Source of the DNA: Paenibacillus sp. FJAT-26967
GTDB taxonomy: Bacteria > Bacillota > Bacilli > Paenibacillales > NBRC-103111
Reading direction: 5' to 3'
Length of the DNA: 64,000 nt
Assembly: GCF_001541095.1 (NCBI RefSeq)
Contig: NZ_LMXH01000002.1
Span: 243,010 to 307,009, forward strand
The notes under the pieces were generated by a model. The model did not search any database and was not told the DNA's origin. It saw only the letters and a list, made by a program, of their open reading frames with translations. The translations under genes were made by a program, and so were the position numbers. Shown in pieces: positions 26,433-35,535 of this stretch; the first letter of the stretch is position 1, and each line of letters opens with the position of its first letter.

Positions 26433-29400
26433 ATGAAAATATCAACGAAACTAATGACTGGCTTCGGTCTCCTGCTTGTTCTCATGTTCGTGCTGGCAGG
26501 CATAGGTATGTCGCGCCTCAGTGCGGTCAATGAGAGCATGGACGAGATGTTTGTGAAGCGCTATGAGAAAGTCCGTCTTGCGTACAGTGCGAGATCCGAT
26601 GTAAACACAATTGCCAAGTACATGGCTAATCTTCTGCTTAATCCGGATCCGAATATGCCGGCGGCCAAGGACAATGTGGATAAGTCTTTGCTCTATTTGG
26701 AAGAATTGAATCAAGGAATAGATCAACTACTTACCAATACAAAAACAGACGCAGAAAAGCAGCTTGCATACACAACCTCCCAGAGCGGGGAGAAATTTGC
26801 TAATTATGTTAATCAGGCTTTGGAATTATACAAACAAGGAAATGTTGAAGCGGCTAATAAGCTGCGTAATGCTACCGGAGTACTCTATCAGGATCAGGTT
26901 ATAGCGAATCTCGACCAGATAACGGATTATCACAATGATAGTGTAGTAAGCGGGGTTAACGAATTCCGAGGCTCCAACAGCCAGACATTGATGGTCACTG
27001 CTCTTATCACGATAGCTGCCCTCGTTATCGGTCTAGCTATCATGTATTGGATTATCCGCAGTTTGTCCAAAGGACTCAACTTGCTGACACGGATGATTCA
27101 AGGCTTTGCCAACGGCAAATTCGATCCCGGATACCGCATTGAAGTCACAACGACAGATGAATTCGGCAAGGTAGCGGATGTATTCAATGGAATGGCGGAT
27201 GGATTGGAAACACTGATGGGCAATGAGAGAGCGCTCAGTAAAATCAATGAAGAGCAGGCCTGGCTGAAGTCCAATGTTGCCAATATGAGCGTACTCCTTC
27301 AGGATCAGACCAATATGCACGAACTGACCAAAAGCTTCATTACCCAAAGCGCACGGATGATCGGCGCCTCTTACGGCAGTGTTTACTTGCTTGAGAGAGA
27401 AGGCATGCGTTCCAGTCTTGTGCTTGCCGCTTCTTATGCTTTTGATGGAGATACGGATACCAATCCTGCCGAAGAGTTTGCACTCGGTCAAGGCCTGGTA
27501 GGGCAGGTTGCCTCAGACGGCCAGCGCATTCTAATAGAAGAAGATGTGGACCAGCAAGTTATGATCCGCTCTTCTTTCGGACAATTGGATGCTAAATATT
27601 TGATTGTAGAGCCCGTCGAGTCTGATGATGATGAAATTTGTGCCGTTGTAGAGTTTGCAGGTCTCAAGAAACTCAGCGAAGGACAAATAAACTTGCTGGA
27701 ACAGTTGAGCGAGAATCTGGCTGTATCCGTATCCCGGATTCGTTCGCGTGAACGGGTTGAGGAACTTCTGCGGATGTCACAAGCTCTGACAGAGGAGCTT
27801 CAAAGCCAGTCCGAGGAACTTATCTCTCAGCAGGAGGAGCTTCGCACGTCTAACGAAAAGCTGGAAGAACAGACCAAAGCGCTCAAAGCTTCAGAAGAGC
27901 TGCTTCAGTCCCAGCAGGAGGAGCTCGAACAGAACAATTCCGAATTGCTGCGTAAGACCAAACAGCTCGAAATTCAGGTTCAGGAAACCGAGCTTGCGAA
28001 CCGTCAGATTGAAGAAGCGAAGGAAGCCATCGAGAAGCAGGCATTTGAGCTGGCTATGGCATCCCGCTACAAATCTGAATTCCTGGCCAATATGTCGCAT
28101 GAATTGCGGACTCCTTTGAACAGTATGCTTATTCTTTCCCAAATGCTTGCGGAGAATAAGGAAGGAAATCTGAAGAGCAAGCAGGTGGAATATGCCGATA
28201 CGATTCATTCCTCCGGTTCAGATTTACTCAAGCTGATTAACGACGTCCTTGATTTATCCAAGGTGGAAGCCGGGAAAATCGATATCCAGACGGAGTACGT
28301 GCTTCTTCCGGAGGTTATGGAAACGATCGAAAGATCATTCGATCAAATTGCCCGCAAGAAGGGGCTTGGCTTCGAAGTGAAACTGGACAGCCAAGTTCCG
28401 AGAATGCTATACACGGATAACATGAGATTGGAACAAATTCTCCGTAATTTGTTGTCCAATGCGTTCAAGTTTACTTCTCAGGGCAGCGTGCTTCTGCATG
28501 TGTATCCTGTAGATGAAGGCGAGTCACAAATTGCCTTCTCGGTAAAAGATACCGGCATCGGTATACCGGAAGAAAAACAGCTGCTGATCTTCGAGGCTTT
28601 CCAGCAGGCCGACGGCACAACCAGCCGCCAGTTTGGCGGAACAGGCTTGGGCTTATCCATCAGCAGACAGCTCGCTTCTCTGCTCGGGGGCAATATTGAA
28701 ATCTGCAGCCGCGAAGGCGAAGGCAGCACGTTTACTCTCTTTATTCCGAATCGTCAGGTTTCGGAACGTCTCGGTGGCACGCGGGAAGCCGCAGCCGCAG
28801 GTCAAGACCATCAGGAAGCTCACCGCAGTGAGGGTGAAGGCCAATGGACTTCACCGGTGCAGCCTTTATCCATCCCGATGCCGAAACCGCCGAAGCCAGC
28901 TTCTAAGTCTTCTCAGCGTGAAGTAGAGGATGATCGGGGTACGATAGAAGACAGCGACAAAGTTCTGCTGATCGTCGAGGACGATGTTCACTTTGTCCAG
29001 GTACTTGTAGATATGGCCCGCAGCCGAGGATTCAAAGTGCTCGTCGCCATGCAGGGAGATATCGGTCTGCAGATGGCAAGAGAGTATAAGCCGGACGGTA
29101 TACTGCTGGATATCCAGCTGCCGATTGTAGACGGCTGGTCCATACTTGTGCAGCTTAAGAATAATGCGGATACCCGTCATATTCCGGTACATGTGATGTC
29201 CGTGGTAGATGAGGTTCATCAAGGCTTATCGATGGGGGCTATCGCTTATATGCGCAAGCCGTCCAGCAAAGACCTGCTTGAGCAAGCATTCAGTGATTTG
29301 GAAGGGTTTATTGATCAGAGTCTGCGAAAACTGCTTCTGGTGGAGGACGATCCTGTCGAGATTAATAATCTCATTGAATTGATCCGTCACGATGATGTTA

Positions 29401-30128
29401 TCATTGACGTTGTGTCCAGTGCGGATGGAGCCATGGAGAAGCTGCAGGAGCAGCACTTTGACTGTATGGTGCTTGACGTGGGACTTGCAGATAAGACGGC
29501 GTTTGACCTGCTGGATCAAATTAAGGGCGACGAGAATCTTCGCCGTTTGCCGATTGTGATGTATACTCAGAAGGAATATGATAAGAAAGATGAAATGCGG
29601 CTCAAAAAATATGCCGAATCGATTATTATCAAGAATGTAAAATCGCCTGAACGCCTTCTGGATGAGACAGCTCTCTTCCTGCATCGGGTGGAAGACGGGC
29701 TCCCTGAGGAGAAGAAGCAGATTCTGCAGCGTCTTCACAGCAGTGAAGCTGTGTTCTCAGGAAAGAAAGTGCTTCTGGTTGATGACGACATTCGCAACGT
29801 ATTCGCCCTGTCCAACCTGCTTGAAGGATACAACATGAAAGTCCTATTTGCAGAAACGGGACGGCAGGCTTTGTCCATCCTGGACAGAGAGCCGGATATC
29901 GATCTTGTGCTGATGGATATTATGATGCCGGAGATGGACGGATACGAAGCTATGCGCGAAATCCGCAATATGCCGCACTTTGATCATTTGCCGATTATTG
30001 CACTGACAGCCAAAGCTATGCGGGACGACCGCGAGAAGTGTATTGCCGCGGGAGCATCGGATTATATTACGAAACCAATAAATAATGATCAATTGATGTC
30101 TCTAATTCGCGTTTGGTTGTTTAAATAA
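26433..30128 (+). CDS. Membrane hybrid histidine kinase with GAF and three receiver domains, RsbK-like
   Basis: A 1231-residue multi-domain sensor. Order: TM1 (about 8-27), a helical extracytoplasmic sensor of CHASE3/four-helix type (28-184), TM2 (185-208), HAMP (209-262), GAF (about 290-440), a Gln/Glu-rich coiled coil (445-545), HisKA with His556 (SHELRTPLN), HATPase_c (about 655-770, with DTGIGIP and GGTGLGLSI), a Pro/Ser-rich linker, then three receivers with Asp893, Asp1015 and Asp1162. The second receiver is atypical (VLDVGLADK). In the B. cereus group RsbK is a membrane kinase that phosphorylates RsbY; this one is larger, with two additional receivers. ATG follows GGGGAGAAGAGAAG. Confidence 0.9.
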   Translation: MKISTKLMTGFGLLLVLMFVLAGIGMSRLSAVNESMDEMFVKRYEKVRLAYSARSDVNTIAKYMANLLLNPDPNMPAAKDNVDKSLLYLEELNQGIDQLLTNTKTDAEKQLAYTTSQSGEKFANYVNQALELYKQGNVEAANKLRNATGVLYQDQVIANLDQITDYHNDSVVSGVNEFRGSNSQTLMVTALITIAALVIGLAIMYWIIRSLSKGLNLLTRMIQGFANGKFDPGYRIEVTTTDEFGKVADVFNGMADGLETLMGNERALSKINEEQAWLKSNVANMSVLLQDQTNMHELTKSFITQSARMIGASYGSVYLLEREGMRSSLVLAASYAFDGDTDTNPAEEFALGQGLVGQVASDGQRILIEEDVDQQVMIRSSFGQLDAKYLIVEPVESDDDEICAVVEFAGLKKLSEGQINLLEQLSENLAVSVSRIRSRERVEELLRMSQALTEELQSQSEELISQQEELRTSNEKLEEQTKALKASEELLQSQQEELEQNNSELLRKTKQLEIQVQETELANRQIEEAKEAIEKQAFELAMASRYKSEFLANMSHELRTPLNSMLILSQMLAENKEGNLKSKQVEYADTIHSSGSDLLKLINDVLDLSKVEAGKIDIQTEYVLLPEVMETIERSFDQIARKKGLGFEVKLDSQVPRMLYTDNMRLEQILRNLLSNAFKFTSQGSVLLHVYPVDEGESQIAFSVKDTGIGIPEEKQLLIFEAFQQADGTTSRQFGGTGLGLSISRQLASLLGGNIEICSREGEGSTFTLFIPNRQVSERLGGTREAAAAGQDHQEAHRSEGEGQWTSPVQPLSIPMPKPPKPASKSSQREVEDDRGTIEDSDKVLLIVEDDVHFVQVLVDMARSRGFKVLVAMQGDIGLQMAREYKPDGILLDIQLPIVDGWSILVQLKNNADTRHIPVHVMSVVDEVHQGLSMGAIAYMRKPSSKDLLEQAFSDLEGFIDQSLRKLLLVEDDPVEINNLIELIRHDDVIIDVVSSADGAMEKLQEQHFDCMVLDVGLADKTAFDLLDQIKGDENLRRLPIVMYTQKEYDKKDEMRLKKYAESIIIKNVKSPERLLDETALFLHRVEDGLPEEKKQILQRLHSSEAVFSGKKVLLVDDDIRNVFALSNLLEGYNMKVLFAETGRQALSILDREPDIDLVLMDIMMPEMDGYEAMREIRNMPHFDHLPIIALTAKAMRDDREKCIAAGASDYITKPINNDQLMSLIRVWLFK

Positions 30129-30210
30129 GAGTAGGAACAAATGCGAAACCTCTGAATAGGACAGATGACAAAGTTCAGCAAGATCTTTTCGGAGGAGAGG
30201 GAGAGAAACA

Positions 30211-31077
30211 ATGGATTCCTTTACGAACCTGGATCAACTGCCCGTACTTTCAGGACTTCAAGCTGAACATGAACGTATTGAGATTAATCTGCTGCTTGAA
30301 GGTATTTTTCGAATATATGGTTATGATTTTCGCAATTATTCTTATCCGTCTATCCGCAGAAGGATCTGGCACCGTATCTTGGCGGAGAAGCTGACTACGG
30401 TGTCCGGCCTCCAGGAGAGAGTGCTGCATGATCGCGAATGCCTCGATAGGCTGCTGTCGGATCTCGTTATCCATGTTACGGAGATGTTTCGTGATCCCGA
30501 GGTTTTCACTTCCTTCCGGCAGGATGTGGTCCCGATGCTCCGGAAGTACCCGGCTATACGCATTTGGCATGCGGGCTGTGCAACCGGTGAGGAAGTATAC
30601 TCTATGGCGATTCTTCTGCATGAAGAAGGGTTGTATGACCGCACGCGAATATATGCGACGGATATTAATGAAGAGGTGCTCAAGAAAGCGGAGAAAGGGA
30701 TCTATCCGCTCCGTAATATGAAGGACTATACGAGGAACTATTTGCAGGCTGGAGGCAAGGAAGCCTTCTCGAAGTACTACGCGGCCTCGAAGGATTCAGT
30801 AACGTTTCATCCTTTTTTACGGGACAACATTGTATTTGCCCAGCATAATCTGGTCACGGATCGGTCATTCAACGAATTTCATGTGATCTTATGTAGAAAT
30901 GTGCTCATCTACTTTAACACTCAACTGCAAAACCAAGTGCATAGTCTGATTTACGGAAGCTTGAGTCTATCTGGTTTTCTGGTTCTGGGCGATAAAGAAA
31001 CGATCACTTTCACCAAGCATGCGTCCGCGTACGAAGCCGTCAGTACAGCCAACAAGATTTACCGTAAGGTGCAGTGA
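30211..31077 (+). CDS. CheR-type methyltransferase, RsbM-like
   Basis: A 288-residue SAM-dependent methyltransferase of the CheR family. The N-terminal helical domain ends with VTEMFRDPEVF (about 89-99), the SAM site is HAGCATGEEVYS (120-131), and LATER segments YATDINEEVL and ILCRNVLIYF match CheR. There are no chemotaxis genes nearby; instead it follows the RsbK-like kinase by 82 bases. In B. cereus RsbM methylates RsbK and restrains SigB activation, so I infer that this enzyme methylates the coiled-coil or HAMP region of the 26433-30128 kinase. GGAGGAGAGGGAGAG precedes the ATG. Confidence 0.88.
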   Translation: MDSFTNLDQLPVLSGLQAEHERIEINLLLEGIFRIYGYDFRNYSYPSIRRRIWHRILAEKLTTVSGLQERVLHDRECLDRLLSDLVIHVTEMFRDPEVFTSFRQDVVPMLRKYPAIRIWHAGCATGEEVYSMAILLHEEGLYDRTRIYATDINEEVLKKAEKGIYPLRNMKDYTRNYLQAGGKEAFSKYYAASKDSVTFHPFLRDNIVFAQHNLVTDRSFNEFHVILCRNVLIYFNTQLQNQVHSLIYGSLSLSGFLVLGDKETITFTKHASAYEAVSTANKIYRKVQ

Positions 31078-31123
31078 CGCTGCATAGGATGAGGAGACGA
31101 CTTGGAGGAAGGGGTTTCTTAAA

Positions 31124-32314
31124 TTGAATTTGGACGAACCGATTAAAATTCTGATGGTGGATGATCAGCCAGAGAATCTGCTTGCTCTAGAAGCGGTTCT
31201 TGCGGAAGAGAATTACCATCTGGTCAAAGCAGGCTCCGGTGAGGAAGCTCTCCGGTGTCTGCTGCATGATGATTTCGCGGTAATCGTACTCGATGTCCAA
31301 ATGCCGGGAATGGACGGCTTCGAAACCGCCAAATGGATCAAATCGCGGGAGAAATCCAAGGATATTCCGATCATTTTCATCACGGCGGCCTCCCATGAAA
31401 AGGAGCACGTGTTTACGGCTTATTCGGTAGGCGCGATCGATTACATCGTTAAACCTTTTGTTCCACATACACTCAAAGCAAAGATTGAGGGCTTCGTTAA
31501 CTTGTTCCTGGTCCAGAAGAAGCTGCAGCATCAGTCTCAGCTGCTTAACATGCGTACCCAGGAACTGCTGAATGCCAAAGAAGCGGCCGAGTCAGCTAAC
31601 CGGGCGAAATCCGAATTCCTGGCTTTAATGAGCCATGAGATCCGTACCCCGATGAATGGCGTTATGGCCATGACGGATCTTCTGCTGGAAACCGAACTTA
31701 ATGAAGAGCAGCGGGAATATGCGGACACGATCAGCCGGAGCGGAGCTGCGCTTCTTCACATCATCAATCAGATTCTGGACTTCACCAAGCTGGAATCTTC
31801 CAAAATGGAAATGAGCGTAGAGCCGTTTGACCTTGCGGTGTGCATGGAAGAGACGATGGATCTGTTCTATGGAGAATGCCGGAAGAAAGATTTAAATTTG
31901 AAAAGGATTATTGAACCGGGAGTGCCGGAACATCTCATAGGAGATGAGATGAAGCTCCGTCAAGTTCTCATAAACTTAATCGGGAATGCGGTTAAATTTA
32001 CAGAGGATGGCGATATCACCGTTCACGTATCCAGGATTGACAATAATTCACTGGAGGGTTCCAAGCTCTTGCTTCAATTCAGTGTCAGGGATACAGGTAT
32101 AGGGATACCGGTGGAGAAAAGAAACCGGTTATTCCAGCCTTTTACACAGGTGGATTCGTCCATGACCAGAAAATACGGAGGTACTGGCCTGGGTTTGGTA
32201 ATCTGCCAAAATCTGGTTGAGTTAATGTCAGGTTCTATAGAGGTTTATTCGGAAGAAGGCCAAGGGACCGAATTCATTTTCACCATTCAGGTGGAGGAAT
32301 TACTCGCTTCTTAA
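31124..32314 (+). CDS. Cytoplasmic REC-histidine kinase
   Basis: A 396-residue protein with an N-terminal receiver (Asp57 in [15 protein letters not shown], Lys110 in YIVKPF), a short coiled coil (about 125-160), HisKA with His171 ([10 protein letters not shown]) and HATPase_c ([18 protein letters not shown]). It has no membrane segment or C-terminal receiver. It follows the RsbM-like gene by 46 bases and probably belongs to the same operon. The receiver could accept phosphate from the upstream hybrid kinase and pass the state to its own kinase, making a relay; the target is unknown. TTG 31124 is used with GGAGGAAGGGG upstream. Confidence 0.86.
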   Translation: MNLDEPIKILMVDDQPENLLALEAVLAEENYHLVKAGSGEEALRCLLHDDFAVIVLDVQMPGMDGFETAKWIKSREKSKDIPIIFITAASHEKEHVFTAYSVGAIDYIVKPFVPHTLKAKIEGFVNLFLVQKKLQHQSQLLNMRTQELLNAKEAAESANRAKSEFLALMSHEIRTPMNGVMAMTDLLLETELNEEQREYADTISRSGAALLHIINQILDFTKLESSKMEMSVEPFDLAVCMEETMDLFYGECRKKDLNLKRIIEPGVPEHLIGDEMKLRQVLINLIGNAVKFTEDGDITVHVSRIDNNSLEGSKLLLQFSVRDTGIGIPVEKRNRLFQPFTQVDSSMTRKYGGTGLGLVICQNLVELMSGSIEVYSEEGQGTEFIFTIQVEELLAS

Positions 32315-32330
32315 CCTATCGTTTCGCATC

Positions 32331-32371
32331 AAGCTTTGTAACCGTAGCAATACGGCTGCAAAGCTTTTTTT
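32331..32371 (+). terminator. Terminator closing the sensor-kinase cluster
   Basis: AAGCTTTGTAACCGTA pairs, with two weak positions, to TACGGCTGCAAAGCTT, followed by a T-run to 32371. Confidence 0.85.
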
Positions 32372-32531
32372 ATTGAGAAATAGGGGCGGAAGATAAAGGC
32401 TCCGGTTCCAGTATCCTTGATGCAGCGGGGCAGGTTGCAATTTCAAACTTTCGGGGATTCTACAAACACATGGGCTCCTGAATTTTTTGTGCATGATATA
32501 CGAAATTTTACAATGAATTTAGGCACAAGAT

Positions 32532-32557
32532 GATTACAATTCGGCGGCACGGGGTAT
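32532..32557 (+). promoter_or_regulatory. Weak SigB-type promoter for glgC
   Basis: GATTAC, 14-base spacer, GGGTAT. The -10 and spacing fit the other SigB sites in the window, but the -35 is poor. Confidence 0.35.
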
Positions 32558-32657
32558 TTAATGTTTAGACAAGTTTTCATGAATCGTATGATTAACAATT
32601 AGTGAAATAATTGCTATAGAGAAATGAGAAATGACAACTATGAAAGGGACAGGTGAA

Positions 32658-33842
32658 ATGAAGATGAGAAAAGAAAGTGTAGCCCTATTATTAGCAGGAG
32701 GCGAAGGACGCCGGTTGGGAGCTCTTACCCATAATACGGCCAAGCCCGCTGTACATTTTGCAGGAAAATACCGGATGATCGATTATGCGCTGAGTAATTG
32801 CCGTAATTCTGGAATTGATACGATCGGAGTCGTTACCCAATACAAACCGGAGTCTCTTCATCAGCACATCGGAAATGGAACAGCATGGTTGAATGAACCT
32901 GACAAAGGCAGCATTGAATTGCTTTGTTCCGATCAGGAACATGTTGTAGGGAACGAATATACAGGTACTGCGAATGCCGTATATCAGAACCGTCATTTTA
33001 TTGAGAAACACGATCCTGAATTTGTCGTCGTTTTATCGGGTGATCATATTTATCAAATGGATTACAGCGAGATGATCCGTCAGCATAAAGAACGCGGTTC
33101 TGAAGCTACAATCGCGGTTAAACCGGTAGGCTGGGATGAAGCAAGCCGTTTTGGCATTATGAATGCGGATGAACAAGGCCGCGTGGTGGAATTTGAGGAA
33201 AAACCGGCTCGCCCCAAAAGTAATTTGGCTTCCATGGGGATTTACGTGTTTAACTGGGATTTCTTGAAGAAAGTGCTTGAGCGGGATGATGCAGCTGAAA
33301 TCTCTTCCCATGATTTTGGTAAAGACGTCATTCCTATGATGGTGGAAGAAGGTGCCTTCGTTCATACCTTCTCCTATGAAGGATATTGGAAAGATGTTGG
33401 TACAATTGATAGTTTGTGGCAGGCTCAAATGGATCTGCTGCATGAGTCCCCGCTTCAAAGTGAAATTGACTGGCCGATGTATACGGCACAGATTGCGAAT
33501 GTTCAGCCGCATATCGACCGTACAGCCCGGGTAGACAGTTCCCTGATCAGTGAGAATTGTGCGGTATATGGCAGTGTTAACCACTCTGTCGTTTCTCACG
33601 GTGTTTACATCGGTAAAGGCAGCGTATTGACGGATTGCGTCATTATGCCGAATGTCAGAATCGGCAATAACGTTAAGCTGCATAAAGCTATTATCGGCGA
33701 AGGCAGTGTTCTATGCGATGGAGTAACGGTCGGTAAGTTTGATGCAGAGACCATTAGTGTAGTCGGAGATCATGAAGTTATGTACAAGGTCAACGAAAAG
33801 CTTCCTAAAATTTACATGCCTCGTCTTGAGCGCATCGGATAA
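32658..33842 (+). CDS. glgC: Glucose-1-phosphate adenylyltransferase (orphan GlgC)
   Basis: ADP-glucose pyrophosphorylase, about 394 residues. It shows LLLAGGEGRRLGALT at the N-terminus, KPAVHFAGKYRMIDYALSN, VLSGDHIYQMDY, the substrate-site FEEKPARPKSNLASMGIYVF and YWKDVGT, and a C-terminal left-handed beta-helix (VYGSVNHSV, VLTDCVIMPNVRIG). The frame begins at 32631; the ATGs at 32658 or 32664 are better placed after AAAGGGA and AGGTGA. It stands alone, without glgA, B, D or P, and is followed after 13 bases by a YflT-type stress gene. Ligand-specific regulation cannot be read. Confidence 0.92.
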   Translation: MKMRKESVALLLAGGEGRRLGALTHNTAKPAVHFAGKYRMIDYALSNCRNSGIDTIGVVTQYKPESLHQHIGNGTAWLNEPDKGSIELLCSDQEHVVGNEYTGTANAVYQNRHFIEKHDPEFVVVLSGDHIYQMDYSEMIRQHKERGSEATIAVKPVGWDEASRFGIMNADEQGRVVEFEEKPARPKSNLASMGIYVFNWDFLKKVLERDDAAEISSHDFGKDVIPMMVEEGAFVHTFSYEGYWKDVGTIDSLWQAQMDLLHESPLQSEIDWPMYTAQIANVQPHIDRTARVDSSLISENCAVYGSVNHSVVSHGVYIGKGSVLTDCVIMPNVRIGNNVKLHKAIIGEGSVLCDGVTVGKFDAETISVVGDHEVMYKVNEKLPKIYMPRLERIG

Positions 33843-33855
33843 GGAGGAAAGAAAA

Positions 33856-34248
33856 ATGCAATCTATTATTGTAGTCGACAATGAGAAGGAAATCCGCGAT
33901 GTGATCCGGCAGCTTCAGGCTGCAGGCTGCGAGCCTCACTGTATTCATGTTCTTTCAGATGAAAAAGTGGATACCGAGCAGATGCTCATGCCGCGTTATA
34001 CAAGCCGGATCGGATTCTCTGCGGAGCAAATGGGTTATACCATGGCGACTATTTTCCGCGGCAAGGGAGCGGCAATCCGCTCCAAACTTATCTCATTGGG
34101 GCTGGCCGGTACGGCAATCGGTTATTATGCCGATGAAATTGCACGGCACCGTATCGTTGTAGTGGCTTCACCGAATACGGATACGTATGCTTTTAATCCG
34201 TTGTATGCAGACGAGCCTGCGGCAGCGGCTTCATGGATGTCTCCTTAA
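33856..34248 (+). CDS. YflT-like general stress domain protein
   Basis: A 130-residue protein starting MQSIIVVDNEKEIRDVIRQL. The segment IFRGKGAAIRSKLISLGLAGTAIGYYADEIARHRIVVVAS aligns by eye with the YflT motif of the protein at 24411-24848, so the two are distant paralogues. The frame extends back into glgC (33772), but GGAGG lies just before the ATG at 33856. It is 13 bases behind glgC and surely co-transcribed. Function unknown; a stress role is inferred from the family and location. Confidence 0.8.
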   Translation: MQSIIVVDNEKEIRDVIRQLQAAGCEPHCIHVLSDEKVDTEQMLMPRYTSRIGFSAEQMGYTMATIFRGKGAAIRSKLISLGLAGTAIGYYADEIARHRIVVVASPNTDTYAFNPLYADEPAAAASWMSP

Positions 34249-34349
34249 TCCGCTAAAGGCTAATGAGTGAGATAGATAAGAATCAGTTTGATGATCAACA
34301 ATTAACGACCAGTCAATCCGAAACCACAACGTCTTAGGAGGGAACCCGG

Positions 34350-34973
34350 ATGAACAGGAAATCACTAACAATTGGTCTGTTAGGAGGCATACTGCTCTTT
34401 AGTGGAGCACAAGGGCTAGAGCAGCCAGCTTCCGCGGATACCAGTGTTCCAAAGACTACCGAGCACAATATTGCGCCAGCGCCGATTAATTCGGCTGTCC
34501 GGACAGTGAATTCAGCCGGCTCAGGGAGTGAGAATGGGCAGTTAGTTGTTGGATCAAATGATGATTCTGTCTTTGCTCATACAGCCATGAAACCTGATTT
34601 AAAGCAGATTAATGGTATATCTTTAACCGATGATTTGAATACAGTTCTTAAGCTTAAGGGACAACCGGAGCGGCAAAGTACAGATGAATTTTTGGGTGAC
34701 ACTCAAATTTTGCATTATTCCGATTGCACGATCGGGGTTAGTGATTATGGAATCGAGTATGTTGAAGTTGGCTCGGACCAGAACCAGGTTATTATAGATG
34801 GTGTTGTATATAAGAATGATCGTCAAGTACTCGAAAATGCATTGGGTGAGCCCTATTTTGTAGCAGAAGATGGCCTTGTATATACGCAGGATAATCAGGT
34901 GCTCAAGCTTTTCATTAATCCCGAAACGGATCAATTGGAATCCATTCATTTTTTTCCGAAATCCGGTGAATAA
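34350..34973 (+). CDS. Secreted protein of unknown function
   Basis: A 207-residue protein with a signal peptide (MNRKSLTIGLLGGILLFSGAQG, cleavage probably near ASA-DT about residue 30). After a disordered Ser/Thr/Asn segment come two similar modules of roughly 60 residues. The first starts INGISLTDDLNTVLKLKGQPE and the second IIDGVVYKNDRQVLENALGEP; both have the hydrophobic-x-L-G-x-P pattern seen in SmpA/DUF4309-like folds. I do not recognise the family firmly. TAGGAGGG precedes the ATG. It lies in the stress island but has no visible SigB promoter. Confidence 0.72.
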   Translation: MNRKSLTIGLLGGILLFSGAQGLEQPASADTSVPKTTEHNIAPAPINSAVRTVNSAGSGSENGQLVVGSNDDSVFAHTAMKPDLKQINGISLTDDLNTVLKLKGQPERQSTDEFLGDTQILHYSDCTIGVSDYGIEYVEVGSDQNQVIIDGVVYKNDRQVLENALGEPYFVAEDGLVYTQDNQVLKLFINPETDQLESIHFFPKSGE

Positions 34974-35021
34974 ACTTACGTTATAAGCAGGATAAGAATT
35001 TAAAAACCTTTTTAATAAATG

Positions 35022-35055
35022 GAACAAGCCCAATAATAGTGGAGCTTGTTTTTTT
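35022..35055 (+). terminator. Terminator after the secreted protein gene
   Basis: AACAAGC and GCTTGTT form a stem around a 14-base loop, followed by TTTTTTT. Confidence 0.7.
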
Positions 35056-35139
35056 GTGTTTCATCAACGGATTAAGAAACGATCCAGCAGGTTTAAGTAC
35101 GCATTGAATTCGTAAATAGCTATCTTAACGATTATGTCG

Positions 35140-35163
35140 AGCGTAAATAACGCTCTTTACGCT
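35140..35163. repeat. Inverted repeat AGCGTAAA / TTTACGCT
   Basis: Perfect 8-bp arms separated by 8 bases. It is the first of three dyads in the gap between the secreted-protein gene and the dps operon. Confidence 0.5.
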
Positions 35164-35231
35164 TCATTCTGCCACGATCGTACATCTATACCTGTACAGC
35201 TGAGGGTTACGGCGGGTAGGAAGATCTACTC

Positions 35232-35247
35232 GGTTACTTAAGTAACC
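35232..35247. repeat. Perfect 16-bp palindrome GGTTACTTAAGTAACC
   Basis: An uninterrupted palindrome typical of a dimeric-regulator operator, but not placed in front of either neighbouring gene. Confidence 0.6.
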
Positions 35248-35254
35248 TTGCTTT

Positions 35255-35280
35255 ATGTAAGTAAGGAAAGGCACTTACAT
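35255..35280. repeat. Inverted repeat ATGTAAGT / ACTTACAT
   Basis: Perfect 8-bp arms with a 10-base loop, eight bases after the 16-bp palindrome; both dyads share the ACTTA half-site. Confidence 0.55.
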
Positions 35281-35284
35281 GCAC

Positions 35285-35313
35285 AAAGAAAAACCAGCCT
35301 TGGAAGGCTGGTT
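35285..35313 (-). terminator. Terminator of the dps operon
   Basis: AAACCAGCCTT-GG-AAGGCTGGTTT, perfect 11-bp stem. On the minus strand it is followed by TTTCTTTG. Confidence 0.8.
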
Positions 35314-35332
35314 TGTGAGTAAAGCGACCTTA

Positions 35333-35491
35333 TTAGAATTTAGGGAATACATATTGCACTAGGAAGTAAAGGAAGCCAAAGAAGATAATCATATAAGCTG
35401 CATATTTGATAAAGGTAGAAGCGACCGCACTGGAGTCTGACCTTTTCTCAATATGCCGCTTTTCAATTTCGACATTCTTGTCTTGATCCAT
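35333..35491 (-). CDS. Small single-pass membrane protein downstream of dps
   Basis: A 52-residue ORF found by reading the strand by hand: it starts MDQDKNVEIEKRHIEKRSDS and ends in one hydrophobic helix (about residues 31-48). GGAGGGATTCCC sits before the ATG, its own terminator follows the stop, and dps ends 44 bases upstream, so it looks like the second gene of the dps operon and thus a SigB target. I do not recognise the family. It is short enough to be missed by length-filtered gene calls. Confidence 0.75.
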   Translation of the reverse strand: MDQDKNVEIEKRHIEKRSDSSAVASTFIKYAAYMIIFFGFLYFLVQYVFPKF

Positions 35492-35535
35492 GGGAATCCC
35501 TCCTTCCTAGGGGAATTAATAAGGCAAGTCAACTC

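Larger units (their letters stand above)
32315..32657. other. Intergenic region before glgC
   Basis: This 343-base gap contains the kinase-cluster terminator (32331-32371) and a possible SigB-type promoter (32532-32557). The rest is AT-rich with no convincing ORF. Confidence 0.55.
34974..35332. other. Intergenic region rich in inverted repeats
   Basis: A 359-base convergent gap. Besides the terminators at both ends it holds three perfect inverted repeats between 35140 and 35280, listed separately. No ORF with a ribosome site was found in it. Confidence 0.55.
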
